From positions 23,546 to 87,545 of the forward strand of contig NZ_JABBNB010000030.1 of the NCBI RefSeq assembly GCF_012933505.1: a DNA stretch of 64,000 nucleotides. Reading direction: 5' to 3'. The first letter of the stretch is position 1; every line of letters starts with the position of its first letter. Below are positions 18,504-26,452 of this stretch, piece after piece. The translations under genes were made by a program, and so were the position numbers. This DNA comes from Gordonia asplenii (GTDB lineage Bacteria > Actinomycetota > Actinomycetes > Mycobacteriales > Mycobacteriaceae). Under the pieces are notes generated by a model. It was not told where the DNA came from. It did no database searches and saw only the letters and a program-made list of their open reading frames with translations.

Positions 18504-19391
18504 GTGCGTCTCGGCGTCGCGCTGCCCGTCGTCACCGCGCACCCGGCGTCATCGAATGCGTGGGAGGCCGCTGCCGGAATCGGCGAGATATCGTCGATCG
18601 CCGCGGCCGCCGATGCCCTCGGCTACCACCACGTGACGTGCAGCGAACACGTCGCCATCCCCGCCGACGTCGCCGCCGAGCGTGGCGGCACCTACTGGGA
18701 TCCGTTGGCCACCTTCGGTTTTCTCGCCGCGACGACGTCGCAGATCCGCCTCGCCACCAACGTTCTGGTACTGGGCTACCACCACCCGCTCGAGGTCGCG
18801 AAGCGATACGGCACGCTCGACCAGGTATCCGGCGGGAGACTCGTCCTCGGCGTCGGCGTCGGCAGCCTCGAATCCGAATTCGCTGTGCTGGGTGCACAAT
18901 TCGCCGATCGAGGCGCGCGCGCCGACGACGCCCTCGCCGCGATCCGCTCCGCTTTCTCCACCGGCCGCCCCACCCACGACGGCCCGTTCTACTCCTACGA
19001 CCACATCGTCGTCGAACCGCATGCTGCGCAACGCCGGGTTCCTGTCTGGGTCGGCGGCCGGACGCGCCGGGCGTTGCGTCGGGCCGTCGAATTGGGCGAC
19101 GCCTTCTGCCCATTCGCGCTGTCGCCCGAGGAGATCGCGGCGATGCTCGCCGACGTCGAGCGGCCCGCCGGATTCGGCGTCGTGCTCACCACCGGTCGAC
19201 TCGACCCGATCGCCGCCGCCGATTCCGCACTGCGCCAACTGAATCGGCTGCGCGACGCCGGAGCGACCGTCGTCTCGGCGACCATCGCATCGTCGAGCGC
19301 CGACCACCACATCGAACAGCTTGAGTCGCTGAAAAACCTTGCCACACAGCTTGATATCGAGTTCACGCCACCCGAGGAGAGCGTCACATGA
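18504..19391 (+). CDS. LLM class F420-dependent oxidoreductase-like protein
   Basis: 295 residues of the luciferase-like TIM-barrel superfamily, closest to the TIGR03619-type F420-dependent enzymes of actinobacteria: MRLGVALPVV at the N-terminus, HHVTCSEHVAIP, IRLATNVLVLGYHHPLEVAKR, the phosphate-binding SGGRLVLGVGVGSLESEF, and RRVPVWVGGRTRRALRRAV. Cofactor F420 rather than FMN is inferred from lineage and motif style. It starts at GTG, 1 bp after the SDR stop, and its stop overlaps the next ATG, so the three genes are translationally coupled. Confidence 0.87.
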   Translation: MRLGVALPVVTAHPASSNAWEAAAGIGEISSIAAAADALGYHHVTCSEHVAIPADVAAERGGTYWDPLATFGFLAATTSQIRLATNVLVLGYHHPLEVAKRYGTLDQVSGGRLVLGVGVGSLESEFAVLGAQFADRGARADDALAAIRSAFSTGRPTHDGPFYSYDHIVVEPHAAQRRVPVWVGGRTRRALRRAVELGDAFCPFALSPEEIAAMLADVERPAGFGVVLTTGRLDPIAAADSALRQLNRLRDAGATVVSATIASSSADHHIEQLESLKNLATQLDIEFTPPEESVT

Positions 19392-19903
19392 CCATCGAGG
19401 AACGCCTCGCCGCCCTGGAACGACGCCTCCAGGTCGCTGAAGATCAGCTCGCCATCACCCAACTCGTCTACAGCTACGGACCCGCCGTCGACACCGGTTC
19501 GGCCGATGCCTCGGCGGAGTTGTTCACCGCCGACGCCGTCTACGACGTCGACACCGGGATCATGCGCGGCCACGACGAGATCGGCGCGATGGTAAGCGGC
19601 GCAGAACATCAATCGATCATCGCCTCCGGCGCCGGACACGTCATGGCCGCGCCGCAGATCAGGCTCGATGGTGATCAGGCGACGGTCGTGAGCTATTCGA
19701 TGCTGGTGCTACGACGTTCGGCGGGAACCTTCGTCGTCGCGCGGCTCACCGCGAACCGCTGGGAACTCGCACGCGTCGACGGCCGCTGGAAGATCTCCCA
19801 CCGCACGGCACGGCTGGTCGACGACTCCGGCGAGGGGCGCACGGTTTTGCAGACGCTGACCCGCCCGGACACCCCAACCGCGACGGTCAGCTCCCGCGTT
19901 TGA
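19388..19903 (+). CDS. SnoaL/NTF2-like family protein
   Basis: 171 residues with a cone-shaped NTF2-like fold: an N-terminal helix pair (RLAALERRLQVAEDQLAITQLVYSYGPAVDTGS), ASAELFTADAVYDVDTGIMRGHDEIGAMV, and beta strands ending GRWKISHRTARLVD. This matches the nuclear-transport-factor-2-like enzymes (ketosteroid isomerase, SnoaL, dehydratases) found beside short-chain dehydrogenases. The catalytic role is unknown. It overlaps the LLM gene by 4 bp (ATGA), and its 3' end overlaps the convergent metallo-hydrolase by 17 bp. Confidence 0.83.
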   Translation: MTIEERLAALERRLQVAEDQLAITQLVYSYGPAVDTGSADASAELFTADAVYDVDTGIMRGHDEIGAMVSGAEHQSIIASGAGHVMAAPQIRLDGDQATVVSYSMLVLRRSAGTFVVARLTANRWELARVDGRWKISHRTARLVDDSGEGRTVLQTLTRPDTPTATVSSRV

Positions 19904-20513
19904 TCCACTCCTCCAGGTGCGGCGCCTCGGCACCGATCGTTGTCGAATCACCGTGGCCGGTGTTCACGACGGTCTCCGGCGGAAGGCCGAGCAGACGTTC
20001 GCGAATCGAGTCGATGATCAGGTCGAAACTGGAGAACGAGCGGCCGGTGGCACCGGGGCCACCGTTGAACAGCGTGTCCCCGGAGAACAGCGTCCGCAGT
20101 GCCGGCGCGTACACCACACACGACCCGGGCGAGTGCCCCGGCGTATTGATGATCTCCAGTTCGACGCCGCCGACGGTGATGCGCTGACCGTCGGACAGTT
20201 CGCCGTGCGCGACGTCGGGATGGGTTTGCTGCCACAGCATTTCGTCGCCCGGATGCAGTAGCACCGGGGCGCCGGTCGCTTCGGCGAGCTCAGGTGCGAC
20301 GGTCACGTGATCGTTGTGCCCGTGCGTCAGCACGATCGCCTTGACGGTACGACCGGCGACGGCGTCGAGGATCGGTGCCGCCTGGTGCGCGGCGTCGATC
20401 ACGACGACCTCGGCGTCGTCGCCGATGAGCCAGATGTTGTTGTCGACGTCCCAGGTTCCGCCGTCGAGGGAGAAGGTGCCCGACGTGACGACCCGATCGA
20501 TGCGTGCGGTCAT
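19887..20513 (-). CDS. MBL-fold metallo-hydrolase linked to mscR
   Basis: 208 residues of the metallo-beta-lactamase fold with the metal site HGHNDH (His64, His66, Asp68, His69), further ligand regions TPGHSPGS and FSGDTLFNGG, and NTGHGDSTTIG near the C-terminus. It starts immediately after the stop of the formaldehyde dehydrogenase gene, an arrangement also seen in mycobacteria (Rv2259-Rv2260). There the partner is suspected to hydrolyse S-formylmycothiol or another thioester. I infer the same role. Its 3' end overlaps the opposing SnoaL-like gene. Confidence 0.87.
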   Translation of the reverse strand: MTARIDRVVTSGTFSLDGGTWDVDNNIWLIGDDAEVVVIDAAHQAAPILDAVAGRTVKAIVLTHGHNDHVTVAPELAEATGAPVLLHPGDEMLWQQTHPDVAHGELSDGQRITVGGVELEIINTPGHSPGSCVVYAPALRTLFSGDTLFNGGPGATGRSFSSFDLIIDSIRERLLGLPPETVVNTGHGDSTTIGAEAPHLEEWIKRGS

Positions 20514-21602
20514 TTAGAGTTCCACCACCGAACGCAGGACGGTGCCCTTGTGCATGGCGTCGAACGCGGCTTCGATGTCGGTCAGCCCGACACGTTCGGT
20601 GACGAACTTCTCCAGCGGCAGACGCCCCTGCTGATAGAGGTCGATGAGCATCGGGAAGTCGCGTTCGGGCAGGCAGTCGCCGTACCAGGACGACTTGAGC
20701 GCCCCACCGCGGGAGAAGAAGTCGACGAGCGGCAGTTCGAGTTTCATCTCCGGCGTCGGCACCCCGACCAGCACCACCACTCCGGCGAGATCACGCGCAT
20801 AGAAGGCGGTCTCGTAGGTCTCCGGGCGACCCACGGCGTCGACGACGACGTCGGCGCCGTTGCCGTCGGTGAGTTCCTGCACGGCGGCGACGATGTCGTC
20901 GACCGCCGAGCCGTCGATGGTGTGGGTGGCACCGAGGTCCTTGGCCCACTCCAGCTTGTTCGCGTCGCGGTCGATGGCGATGATCTTCGTCGCGCCGGCC
21001 AGCTTCGCTCCGGCGATCGCGGCGTCGCCGACGCCGCCGCAGCCGATCACCGCCACCGAGTCGCCGCGGCCGACGCCGCCGGTGTTCATCGCCGCGCCCA
21101 GGCCCGCCATGACGCCGCAACCGAGAAGGCCTGCGACAGCCGGGTCGACGCTGGGATCGACTTTGGTGCACTGCAATTCGTGGACGAGAGTCTTGTCGGC
21201 GAAGGCGCCGATGCCCAGGGCGGGAGTCAGTTCGGTACCGTCGGTCAGCGTCATCGGGGCCGAAGCGTTGAAGGTGTTGAAGCAGTACCAGGGACGACCG
21301 CGCTTACAGGCCCGGCACTCGCCGCAGACGGCACGCCAGTTGAGGATGACGAAATCGCCGACCGCGACATGGGTGACGTCGGAGCCGACCGACTCGACGA
21401 TGCCCGCGGCCTCGTGGCCCAGCAGGAAGGGGTACTCGTCGTTGATGCCGCCCTCGCGGTAGGCGAGGTCGGTATGGCAGACGCCGCAGGCCTTGATGTC
21501 GACGACGACGTCGCGGGCACCCGGGTCGGGGATCACGACGTCGACGAGTTCGGTGGGTGCCTTCTTGCTACGCGCAATGACGCCGCGGACGGTCTGGGGC
21601 AT
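20514..21602 (-). CDS. mscR: S-(hydroxymethyl)mycothiol dehydrogenase
   Basis: A 362-residue zinc alcohol dehydrogenase. Catalytic-zinc ligands are Cys42 (CGVCHTD) and His63-Glu64 (GHEAAG). The structural zinc comes from the cysteines of CGECRACKRGRPWYC, and the NAD fold carries GCGGVGDAAI. Close agreement with the mycothiol-dependent formaldehyde dehydrogenase family (AdhE2/MscR) in sequence and length supports the assignment; such enzymes also reduce S-nitrosomycothiol. AGAAGGAG precedes the ATG. It is cotranscribed with the MBL hydrolase, giving a formaldehyde detoxification pair, and divergent from the ferredoxin reductase gene. Confidence 0.92.
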   Translation of the reverse strand: MPQTVRGVIARSKKAPTELVDVVIPDPGARDVVVDIKACGVCHTDLAYREGGINDEYPFLLGHEAAGIVESVGSDVTHVAVGDFVILNWRAVCGECRACKRGRPWYCFNTFNASAPMTLTDGTELTPALGIGAFADKTLVHELQCTKVDPSVDPAVAGLLGCGVMAGLGAAMNTGGVGRGDSVAVIGCGGVGDAAIAGAKLAGATKIIAIDRDANKLEWAKDLGATHTIDGSAVDDIVAAVQELTDGNGADVVVDAVGRPETYETAFYARDLAGVVVLVGVPTPEMKLELPLVDFFSRGGALKSSWYGDCLPERDFPMLIDLYQQGRLPLEKFVTERVGLTDIEAAFDAMHKGTVLRSVVEL

Positions 21603-21665
21603 CGAGACTCCTTCTGGGAGATACGTGGATCACGCTCGCCGGTTGTGGTGAGCTACCTGACAACC

Positions 21666-21676
21666 CTACTAAGTAG
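21666..21676. promoter_or_regulatory. Small palindrome between mscR and the ferredoxin reductase gene
   Basis: CTACTAAGTAG (5-bp perfect arms around one base) lies mid-way in the 178-bp divergent spacer between mscR and the FAD reductase. It is AT-rich compared with its surroundings, so it may be part of a promoter or operator. No regulator gene is adjacent. Confidence 0.3.
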
Positions 21677-21780
21677 CACTGACATCGCGGGCCGAAGTGC
21701 GTGGGTCGCCTCAGCGTTGCGCACGTGTCGAATACGGCCGAAAGCCCCATCGACCGCCCGTCCGGCGTACCGTCGACCTC

Positions 21781-23025
21781 ATGGCCGTTTCAGAATCGCA
21801 AGCGAAGGAAACCATCATCATCGCGGGCGCCGGGCTGGCCGGCGCGAAGTCTGCAGAAGCCTTGCGCGACAAGGGTTTCAGTGGACGAATCGTGCTGATA
21901 GGCACCGAACGCCATCTGCCGTACGAGCGGCCTCCGCTGTCGAAGGAGGTTCTCACCGGGCACAAACACCTCGCCGACTTCACCGTTCACGACGCCACGT
22001 GGTACCGCGATCACGACGTCGAACTGCGGCTCGGCGAGACGGTCTCCGGCGTCGATCTCGCGGACAAGCAGATCACGCTGGCCGACGGTGCGACCGTCGG
22101 CTACGACACACTGATCCTCGCGACGGGGTCGTCGTCGAAGCATCCCCCGATTCCCGGCGCCGACGCCGACAACGTGTTGTTTCTGCGAACCGTCGACGAG
22201 GCCCGCGAGATAAAACATGCGCTCAAGACCGGTTCGACGCTCGCCGTCGTCGGGGCGGGGTGGATCGGGCTGGAGGTGACCGCCGCCGCGCGAGCCGCCG
22301 GTGTCACGGTCAGCGTCGTCGAGTCGGCCGATTCGCCATTGCTCGCGGCACTCGGTCCGGAGTTGGGCGAGGTGTTCGCCGATCTGCACCGCGAACACAA
22401 CGTCGACTTCCGATTCGGCAGCGGCGTCAAAGAGATCACCACCGCCGACGGCCGCGCCACCGGACTTCGGCTCACCGACGGTTCGCTGATCAAAGCCGAC
22501 GCCGTGTTGGTCGCGGTGGGCGCTGCGCCGAATATCGAGATCGCCGAGGCGGCCGGGCTGGACATCGTCGACGGCGGCGTCGCGGCGAGTTCGTCGCTAC
22601 GGACCAGCGACCCCGACGTCTACGCCGTCGGCGACATCGCCGCTGCCGATAATCCGTTCTACGACACCAGGATTCGTACCGAGCACTGGGCGAATGCACT
22701 CAATCAGCCGGCCGTCGCCGCAGCCGCGATCCTCGGCGACGACGCCGTTTACGACGCTCTGCCCTACTTCTTCACCGACCAGTACGATCTTGGCATGGAG
22801 TACGTCGGGCACGCGGCGTCGTACACGTCGACGATCATCCGCGGCAACCTCGCCACCCGCGAATTCATCGCCTTCTGGCTGGACGCCGACGATCGAGTAC
22901 TCGCCGGAATGAACGTCAACGTCTGGGGCGTGACCGACGACGTGAAGGCCCTGATCCGCTCGCGAAAGTCGGTGGACACCGCGAAGCTGGCCGATACCGG
23001 TGTGCCGTTGGCCGACTTGGCGTGA
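21781..23025 (+). CDS. FAD-dependent ferredoxin/rubredoxin reductase
   Basis: 414 residues, a putidaredoxin-reductase-type flavoprotein: FAD-binding IIIAGAGLAGAKSAEAL (near residues 10-25), RPPLSKEVL, an NAD-binding VVGAGWIGLEVTAAA, the second FAD motif DVYAVGDIAA and the C-terminal ENW-like TEHWANALNQ. It transfers electrons from NAD(P)H to a ferredoxin or rubredoxin serving P450s or hydroxylases; no partner ferredoxin gene is adjacent. ATG 21781 begins where family similarity starts; a 28-codon upstream extension looks non-coding. No strong ribosome-binding site is visible. Confidence 0.9.
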   Translation: MAVSESQAKETIIIAGAGLAGAKSAEALRDKGFSGRIVLIGTERHLPYERPPLSKEVLTGHKHLADFTVHDATWYRDHDVELRLGETVSGVDLADKQITLADGATVGYDTLILATGSSSKHPPIPGADADNVLFLRTVDEAREIKHALKTGSTLAVVGAGWIGLEVTAAARAAGVTVSVVESADSPLLAALGPELGEVFADLHREHNVDFRFGSGVKEITTADGRATGLRLTDGSLIKADAVLVAVGAAPNIEIAEAAGLDIVDGGVAASSSLRTSDPDVYAVGDIAAADNPFYDTRIRTEHWANALNQPAVAAAAILGDDAVYDALPYFFTDQYDLGMEYVGHAASYTSTIIRGNLATREFIAFWLDADDRVLAGMNVNVWGVTDDVKALIRSRKSVDTAKLADTGVPLADLA

Positions 23026-23148
23026 CTCCGACGCGGTTCGGCTGGGACGCTTTGGCGTCTCGATGAGCTTGTGGATTGAGCGAGCGCAGCGAGTCGAAAT
23101 CGCGTGACCGCGGCTGCGGGACGCAACCACAACGAGCTACCGAGAATT

Positions 23149-23301
23149 CGGAACACCCCGCCCCCCGAGCACCCAAGCCAGGAACGAGCTTCGGAACACC
23201 CCGCCCCCCGAGCACCCAAGCCAGGAACGAGATTCGGAACACCCCGCTCCCCGAGTACCGAAGCGAGGAACGAGCTTCGGTGTAACGAGGGGTCTGGCGA
23301 G
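23149..23301. repeat. GAGGAACGAGCTTCGG-family tandem repeats
   Basis: Three head-to-tail units start at 23149, 23192 and 23235 (period 43 bp), each containing CGGAACACCCCG, CCCCGAG and AGGAACGAG. The third unit degenerates into the hairpin CCGAAGCGAGGAACGAGC plus TTCGG. The last 60 bp (23242-23301) recur at 37613-37672 with a single mismatch. Confidence 0.8.
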
Positions 23302-23702
23302 CCGCACGCCCATCTCTGGATGGGCGAGCCGCACAGACAAGCAACACGCCCAATCCTGGGTGGTCGAGGACGGGTCTTACAGCTAGCTGTAGCGACGAGG
23401 CATATCTCTGAGGTAGCTGGTCGAGACCCGTGGGGTGACCGCGGCAGCGCCGGAACGCGCACATCAGCGCTGCCGTCCCCCGCACAGTTCACCTCATACC
23501 GAGACCCGCGGCCCGCACGGCGTCGGCCGCGGCCGGAAGCTCGACAGCAGAGGTCACGCGAAACCTGTTGTCACCTCCAGGTCCGACTCGGACTCGCCTC
23601 TCAACCAGCAAGAAGTGGCAGCCCACCCCGGATCGACCGTGAATCCACACTGAAACCAGCGGTCTGCGGCCGCCGTCGGCGACGAACACGCGACCTGACG
23701 TG

Positions 23703-23771
23703 AACTGGCGTCCCCTTCGCGACGATCCGAGGGCAATATGCCCTTCGACCATCGTCAGGGGGACGCCAGTT
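23703..23771. terminator. Nested inverted repeat between convergent genes
   Basis: Outer arms AACTGGCGTCCCC (23703-23715) and GGGGACGCCAGTT (23759-23771) are perfect. Inside are GACGAT/ATCGTC arms and a central hairpin GGGC-AATAT-GCCC (23731-23743) with the same centre as the outer arms. It lies 9 bp beyond the acyl-CoA dehydrogenase stop, so it is a likely terminator, though far larger than usual. Confidence 0.6.
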
Positions 23772-23780
23772 GACGGCTCA

Positions 23781-25520
23781 CTACTCCGGCATCGTGTACA
23801 CCCCGTCGAGTGCCCTCACCTGCTGCCAGACGCGGTCGAAGCCCTCCGCGTCGACCGCGGGGCGTCGAACCGCCGACAAGGCCCAATCCTGTTGTGCCAC
23901 AGTCGCCGACGGTTTGCCATACAGCGCGACGACGTAGCCGGAGAAGTCTCGGATCTGGAAGTCGAAGATGCGGTTGAGCACATCGTCGTCGAGCCCGATG
24001 ATCTCGGCCTGCTCGAGGATCAGCTGACCGTAGACGACGAGTGAAAAGAGGTGCCCGATGGTAAGGACAAAGTCGAGGTCCTTCTGCTGCTCGGCACTCG
24101 GGGCAGCGGTCAGCAGCAGCTTCTGCAGCGCCTTGGCCTGCTCGTAGAACACCGCGACGTTGGCGAGGTCCGGACGCCGCTCGTAGGAGGCGGTCCAATC
24201 GCCGAATCGAACCTTGCCCGCACCGCCGACCGGGCCCTGCGCGAAGAAGAACGCATCGTCGGCGGCGTCGAGGCGAGTGCCGATCTGCGGATACTCCACC
24301 GGATTGAACAGGTAATTGGGCATGAACTTGAGGATCTGCGCGACGTTGACGTGCACCGTCCCCTCCAGCCGCGGCAGCCACCCGATGAACCGGTTGGCCT
24401 GGTGGAAATACGTGTTCTTCTCGTAACCCTTGGCGGCCATCACGTCGAGCAGCAGGGTCATCACGGTCTCGCCCTCGGAGGTGACCTTCGACTTGGTGAC
24501 CGGGTTGAACAGGAGGTAGCGACGATCGTCGAGGCTTGCACTGCGGAAGTAGTCGACGGCGCGATCGCTGAACAACTTCATCGCGGTCAGACGCGCGTAA
24601 GCATCGACGAAGTTGCCCTGGACGTGGGAGAAGTCGGTGACCGGATTGCCGTACAGAATCCTGTTGTTGGAGTGGGTGATCGCTTCATACAGCGAGTGCT
24701 CGCACATGCCGACCGACCCGTGACACAGGTTGAACTTGCCGACGTTGACCGTGTTGAGCGCGGCGGCGAACGCCGCCGGACCGGTGTGCAGGATGTCGTC
24801 GGCGGAGACCGGGTACTCGTCGAGTTCGAACGTCGACACGAACATCTGCCCGTGCACGACGTTGTCGATCAACTTGTAATTGGGATGGCGGCTGTCGGCG
24901 GTGAAGAAGACGTAGCCTTCTGGGCCGTCGACGTCGGCGCGGCGGCCGAACACCGACACCATCCCCGCGACGTTGCCGTTGCCGATGTAGTACTTGGTAC
25001 CCGACGCCGTGAAGCCGCCGGCGACATCCGACGCCGCACCTTCCTCGGCGGGGGTCAGGATCATGTCGGTGCTGTAGACGTCAGCGCCGTGGGCTCGCTC
25101 GGACAGCCCGAACGCCATCACTTCCCCGTCGACGAGTTGTTGTGCCGCTTTGGTTTTGGCGGTCTCGTTGGCCGACATCCAGATCGGTCCGAGACCGAGG
25201 ATGGTCACCTGCTCGGCGTACCAGTAGGCCAATCCGAAGAAGCCGAAGATCTCGCTCAGCGCCGCATTTCGGGCGCCGTCCCAGCGACGATTCTCGTCCC
25301 CGTCGGCGTAGGCGGCGGGGGTGAGGAACGTCGCGAACAGTTTCTCGTTCTTCTCGAATTCCAGGAAGTCGGCGACCCACTCGGCATTGAGATCCGCCGT
25401 GAGCAGGCGCTCCTTGCCGTAGGACTCGAAGAAGTCGATGGTCGCACGCAGCAACCGGCGGGTCTCGGCGTCGAAGTGCGAGTAGTCGGCGGACGTGGGA
25501 TTCAGGAGGACTCCAGACAT
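23781..25520 (-). CDS. Acyl-CoA dehydrogenase family protein
   Basis: A 579-residue flavoprotein of the acyl-CoA dehydrogenase/oxidase superfamily. An N-terminal helical domain is followed by the beta-barrel region (VMAFGLSERAHGADVYS, then GTKYYIGNGNVAGMVSVF) and a C-terminal four-helix domain. It is longer than the usual 380-400-residue enzymes and belongs to the larger actinobacterial group. FAD binding is expected from fold; a catalytic base could not be placed with confidence. It probably desaturates an acyl-CoA ester. The upstream LuxR regulator is on the same strand 41 bp away. Confidence 0.85.
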   Translation of the reverse strand: MSGVLLNPTSADYSHFDAETRRLLRATIDFFESYGKERLLTADLNAEWVADFLEFEKNEKLFATFLTPAAYADGDENRRWDGARNAALSEIFGFFGLAYWYAEQVTILGLGPIWMSANETAKTKAAQQLVDGEVMAFGLSERAHGADVYSTDMILTPAEEGAASDVAGGFTASGTKYYIGNGNVAGMVSVFGRRADVDGPEGYVFFTADSRHPNYKLIDNVVHGQMFVSTFELDEYPVSADDILHTGPAAFAAALNTVNVGKFNLCHGSVGMCEHSLYEAITHSNNRILYGNPVTDFSHVQGNFVDAYARLTAMKLFSDRAVDYFRSASLDDRRYLLFNPVTKSKVTSEGETVMTLLLDVMAAKGYEKNTYFHQANRFIGWLPRLEGTVHVNVAQILKFMPNYLFNPVEYPQIGTRLDAADDAFFFAQGPVGGAGKVRFGDWTASYERRPDLANVAVFYEQAKALQKLLLTAAPSAEQQKDLDFVLTIGHLFSLVVYGQLILEQAEIIGLDDDVLNRIFDFQIRDFSGYVVALYGKPSATVAQQDWALSAVRRPAVDAEGFDRVWQQVRALDGVYTMPE

Positions 25521-25561
25521 GCGCCCACTGTAGGCGATTTCAGATACCGGCGGTCTGTGAC

Positions 25562-26353
25562 CTATGCGATCAGGCCACCCCGGCGCGCGAGCACTACCGC
25601 TTCCCGGCGATTCGACGCCCCCAACTTGCGCATCGCGTCGCGCATGTAACTCTTCACCGTGTACAGCGTCAGGGTCAGTTCGGCGGCAATCTGAGAATTC
25701 GAATATCCAAGTGCGGCAAGGGAAATCACGTCCAGCTCACGTTGAGTGAGGGCGACGCCGGTTGCCTCCTCGCCGCGCAACAACTCCGCGAGCTCGGTGA
25801 GCTGCGCCGCGATGAGCGGATCGTCGACGTCGCCGCTCAGCTGCCGGATCCGCGCGAACGCCAACGCGACTCGATCGTGCAGCGCCGCGTCCTCTGAAGC
25901 CTGAGCCAGCGCGGCCCGACGAATGAGCACCTGCTCGACGGCGCGCGCCTCAGCGGCCAGGGAATCCAGCGTTCGCCCGCCGATGACGTCGTCGGTGTGC
26001 AGAGCCGCGTACAGCACGGCGACCGGCCGTCGGTCGACGATGATCGGCGCGGCAGCCATCGCACGCAGCCCTTCGGCTGCGATCACCCGGTCATAGCGAT
26101 GCGTGATCCGCGACGTTCGCAGGTAGTCGTCGACGACGATGGGTCGCCCCAACGACACCACCTTCCCGCCCAGTCCGTGCCCGATGGCGACCGGGATGTC
26201 GCGTAATGCCCCCATCGTCGAACCGACGAAATGTCGCAGGCGCAGCCGGTCGGAATCCTCGACGACGCCCAGGAACGCGAGGGAGACGCCGCTGTCGGCA
26301 CGTAGGCGGGTCAGTGCGTCGCCGACGTCGGCGCCCGACAATTCGACTGACAT
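25562..26353 (-). CDS. GAF-LuxR family transcriptional regulator
   Basis: 263 residues. An N-terminal GAF-like sensor (about 10-150; VAIGHGLGGKVVSLGRPIVVDDYL) leads to a C-terminal LuxR-type helix-turn-helix (about 195-260; LTQRELDVISLAALGYSNSQ, then TVKSYMRDAMRKLGASNRREAV). Such single-component GAF-LuxR proteins often control acyl-CoA ligase and dehydrogenase operons in Gordonia, Rhodococcus and relatives. Here the gene is flanked by an acyl-CoA dehydrogenase (downstream) and a divergent AMP-binding ligase, which are the likely targets (inference). Confidence 0.87.
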   Translation of the reverse strand: MSVELSGADVGDALTRLRADSGVSLAFLGVVEDSDRLRLRHFVGSTMGALRDIPVAIGHGLGGKVVSLGRPIVVDDYLRTSRITHRYDRVIAAEGLRAMAAAPIIVDRRPVAVLYAALHTDDVIGGRTLDSLAAEARAVEQVLIRRAALAQASEDAALHDRVALAFARIRQLSGDVDDPLIAAQLTELAELLRGEEATGVALTQRELDVISLAALGYSNSQIAAELTLTLYTVKSYMRDAMRKLGASNRREAVVLARRGGLIA

Positions 26354-26452
26354 GGCGGCTGACCTTTCCCACCCTCTTCGGAGGGTGTCGCGTACCGGCG
26401 CAGGATGCGATCCTGTGACTCAAGTTACAGACTATCCGCAGGTGAGGAACCC

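Larger units (their letters stand above)
23026..23780. other. Repeat-rich spacer without genes (755 bp)
   Basis: I see no credible coding frame here. The segment contains a half-copy of the GGTTGAGC-type repeat near 23062-23100 (ATTGAGCGAGCGCAGCGAGTC), the tandem hairpin repeats at 23149-23301, a unique stretch, and the nested inverted repeat at 23703-23771 just before the acyl-CoA dehydrogenase stop. Confidence 0.7.

Noticed and set aside
20307..22652. Long plus-strand frame across mscR and the ferredoxin reductase
   Set aside because: Antisense of mscR and out of frame with the reductase, both with intact catalytic motifs.
23104..23703. Possible 199-residue protein in the repeat spacer
   Set aside because: It consists of translated 43-bp repeats followed by Arg-rich sequence, with no ribosome-binding site and no recognisable domain.
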